DNA from: a virus
DNA length: 28,496 bases
Strand: one strand, 5' to 3'
Virus record (IMG/VR): IMGVR_UViG_3300025101_000128
Location: 1 to 28,496 of that record
Position numbers and translations under genes: made by a program. Shown here one piece after another: positions 27,950 to 28,496 of the stretch. The notes beneath the pieces are model-generated. The model did not search any database and was not told the origin of the DNA. It worked only from the letters and a program-made list of their open reading frames with translations. Numbering within the stretch: the stretch's first letter is position 1; every line of letters begins with the position of its first letter.

Positions 27950-28452
27950 TGTACCACAACTAGCGAACAAGTGGTACAGTCGTAAGTCGCTGATATACAT
28001 AGAGAAACAGAAAAACTGTACCAGCACCGAAAAAGTAGCGGTACAGGCTGAATGCCTCTCTGGGAGGGACATAGACATGAATCTGTACCAGATGTACCAC
28101 TAATATATGAAATTGGAACAAAAAAAACGAACCACGGTCCGCGGTTGGTAAATATATGCTGTCAGATTTTAGCGGTACAGTTGGTACAAATCGGGAGAAA
28201 GGTTTCTCGTTGCACGAGCGGCGGGCGGTCTAGCTGTACCATTACGGTGTAAAACAAGTGGTACACACGTGGTACAGTCGGTACAGTAGAGCCGACCTAT
28301 TCTCGTTGACAACTCGAAACTTTCAAGAAAGTTCATCAGACAAGCTGATGATAGTAATGATAGTAGGCGGCACACGTGGGTCAACGGGGGTCCAGGGGGC
28401 GAAGCCCCTTGGTCGGCGTGGATTAAGGGCGCGAAGCGGGCTTAGCGGTACA
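27950..28452. repeat. Cluster of 13 GGTACA/TGTACC sites in the GC-rich non-coding end
   Basis: GGTACA occurs at 27973, 28040, 28174, 28183, 28260, 28271, 28280 and 28447; its complement TGTACC occurs at 27950, 28017, 28084, 28093 and 28235. Several copies read GTGGTACA or GCGGTACAG. About 0.25 copies would be expected by chance in 500 bases. No supportable gene lies in 27880-28496: short frames exist on both strands but lack ribosome sites and protein-like composition. The last 150 bases add GC hairpins (GGGGC-GAA-GCCCC and CGC-GAA-GCG). An origin, a control region or a packaging site are possible. Confidence 0.75.
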
Positions 28453-28453
28453 C

Positions 28454-28487
28454 AAAAAAACCTCGATACCCTAATGGATACCGAGGT
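28454..28487 (-). terminator. Intrinsic terminator for - strand genes beyond the right edge
   Basis: On the - strand, ACCTCGGTATC pairs with GGTATCGAGGT (with G-U pairs) around a short loop, followed by seven T. It would stop transcription entering from the right side of the window, so further - strand genes probably lie outside, and the 600-base non-coding region is insulated. Confidence 0.85.
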
Positions 28488-28496
28488 AAAAGGAAA

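Noticed and set aside
28052-28384. Short coding frames on both strands at the right end
   Set aside because: They cross the GGTACA array and hairpins, have no ribosome sites and have composition unlike the neighbouring genes.
1-28496. CRISPR array, insertion sequence, or integrase with attachment site
   Set aside because: No regularly spaced repeats with unique spacers, no transposase or recombinase motifs and no terminal inverted repeats were seen; the GGTACA sites are irregular and too short for CRISPR repeats.

Overview
The window is a tightly packed, AT-rich double-stranded DNA bacteriophage genome segment, probably from a lytic-type tailed phage of a marine Gram-negative bacterium. I infer this from tail, lysis and replication genes that abut or overlap as ATGA/TAATG, Sec and lipoprotein signals that need an outer membrane, and a gene set that resembles phages of marine alphaproteobacteria such as SAR11. 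The host is an inference. No terminase, portal, major capsid, integrase or phage RNA polymerase gene lies in the window.

Left block, + strand, 1-11176 (late genes): a truncated gene and a tiny coiled-coil gene; a possible glycosyltransferase and an unknown gene; a clear SecB export chaperone; a 3-TM holin and a T4-type lysozyme with an E-C-T catalytic triad; a propeller-like tail protein; an Fn3-containing tail fibre with tandem repeats; a tail assembly chaperone; and a run of small membrane proteins. Next comes a curli-type cassette: csgF, csgG, a secreted curlin-repeat protein and a FecR-domain protein ending in curlin-like repeats. A staphylococcal-type nuclease closes the block.

Middle block, - strand, 20540-11173 (replication): a small gene, family A DNA polymerase (Leu at the position equivalent to E. 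coli 762), CsrA, a PrimPol-SF3 helicase fusion, a Cas4/RecB-like nuclease with a Cys cluster, a SNF2-like helicase, two proteins of unknown function, a strong intrinsic terminator, a PD-(D/E)XK nuclease, a DUF3310 protein, a small basic protein, an HNH protein and a small membrane protein. The two blocks converge and overlap by four bases at 11173-11176.

Between 20541 and 21480, a + strand gene of structural type has its own sigma70-like promoter and a textbook terminator. It is followed by about 290 bases of non-coding sequence with RNA-like inverted repeats.

Right block, - strand, 27879-21481: small unknown genes, an acidic protein, a MoxR/CobS-like AAA+ ATPase, an unknown protein, a VWA protein with an HExxH metallopeptidase-like region, small membrane proteins, a DnaJ-type zinc-finger protein and a small possible DNA-binding protein. 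A three-way-junction RNA-like element sits in front of the last gene. Two near-identical palindrome + TATAT modules precede the first operons. The last 600 bases are non-coding, comparatively GC-rich and carry 13 copies of GGTACA/TGTACC, which suggests an origin or control region.

The most striking content is the phage-borne curli export cassette in the same transcriptional direction as a phage SecB, next to the lysis genes. It is a plausible envelope-directed system in which SecB feeds outer-membrane precursors to Sec, CsgG forms an outer-membrane pore, and the curlin-like proteins are substrates.
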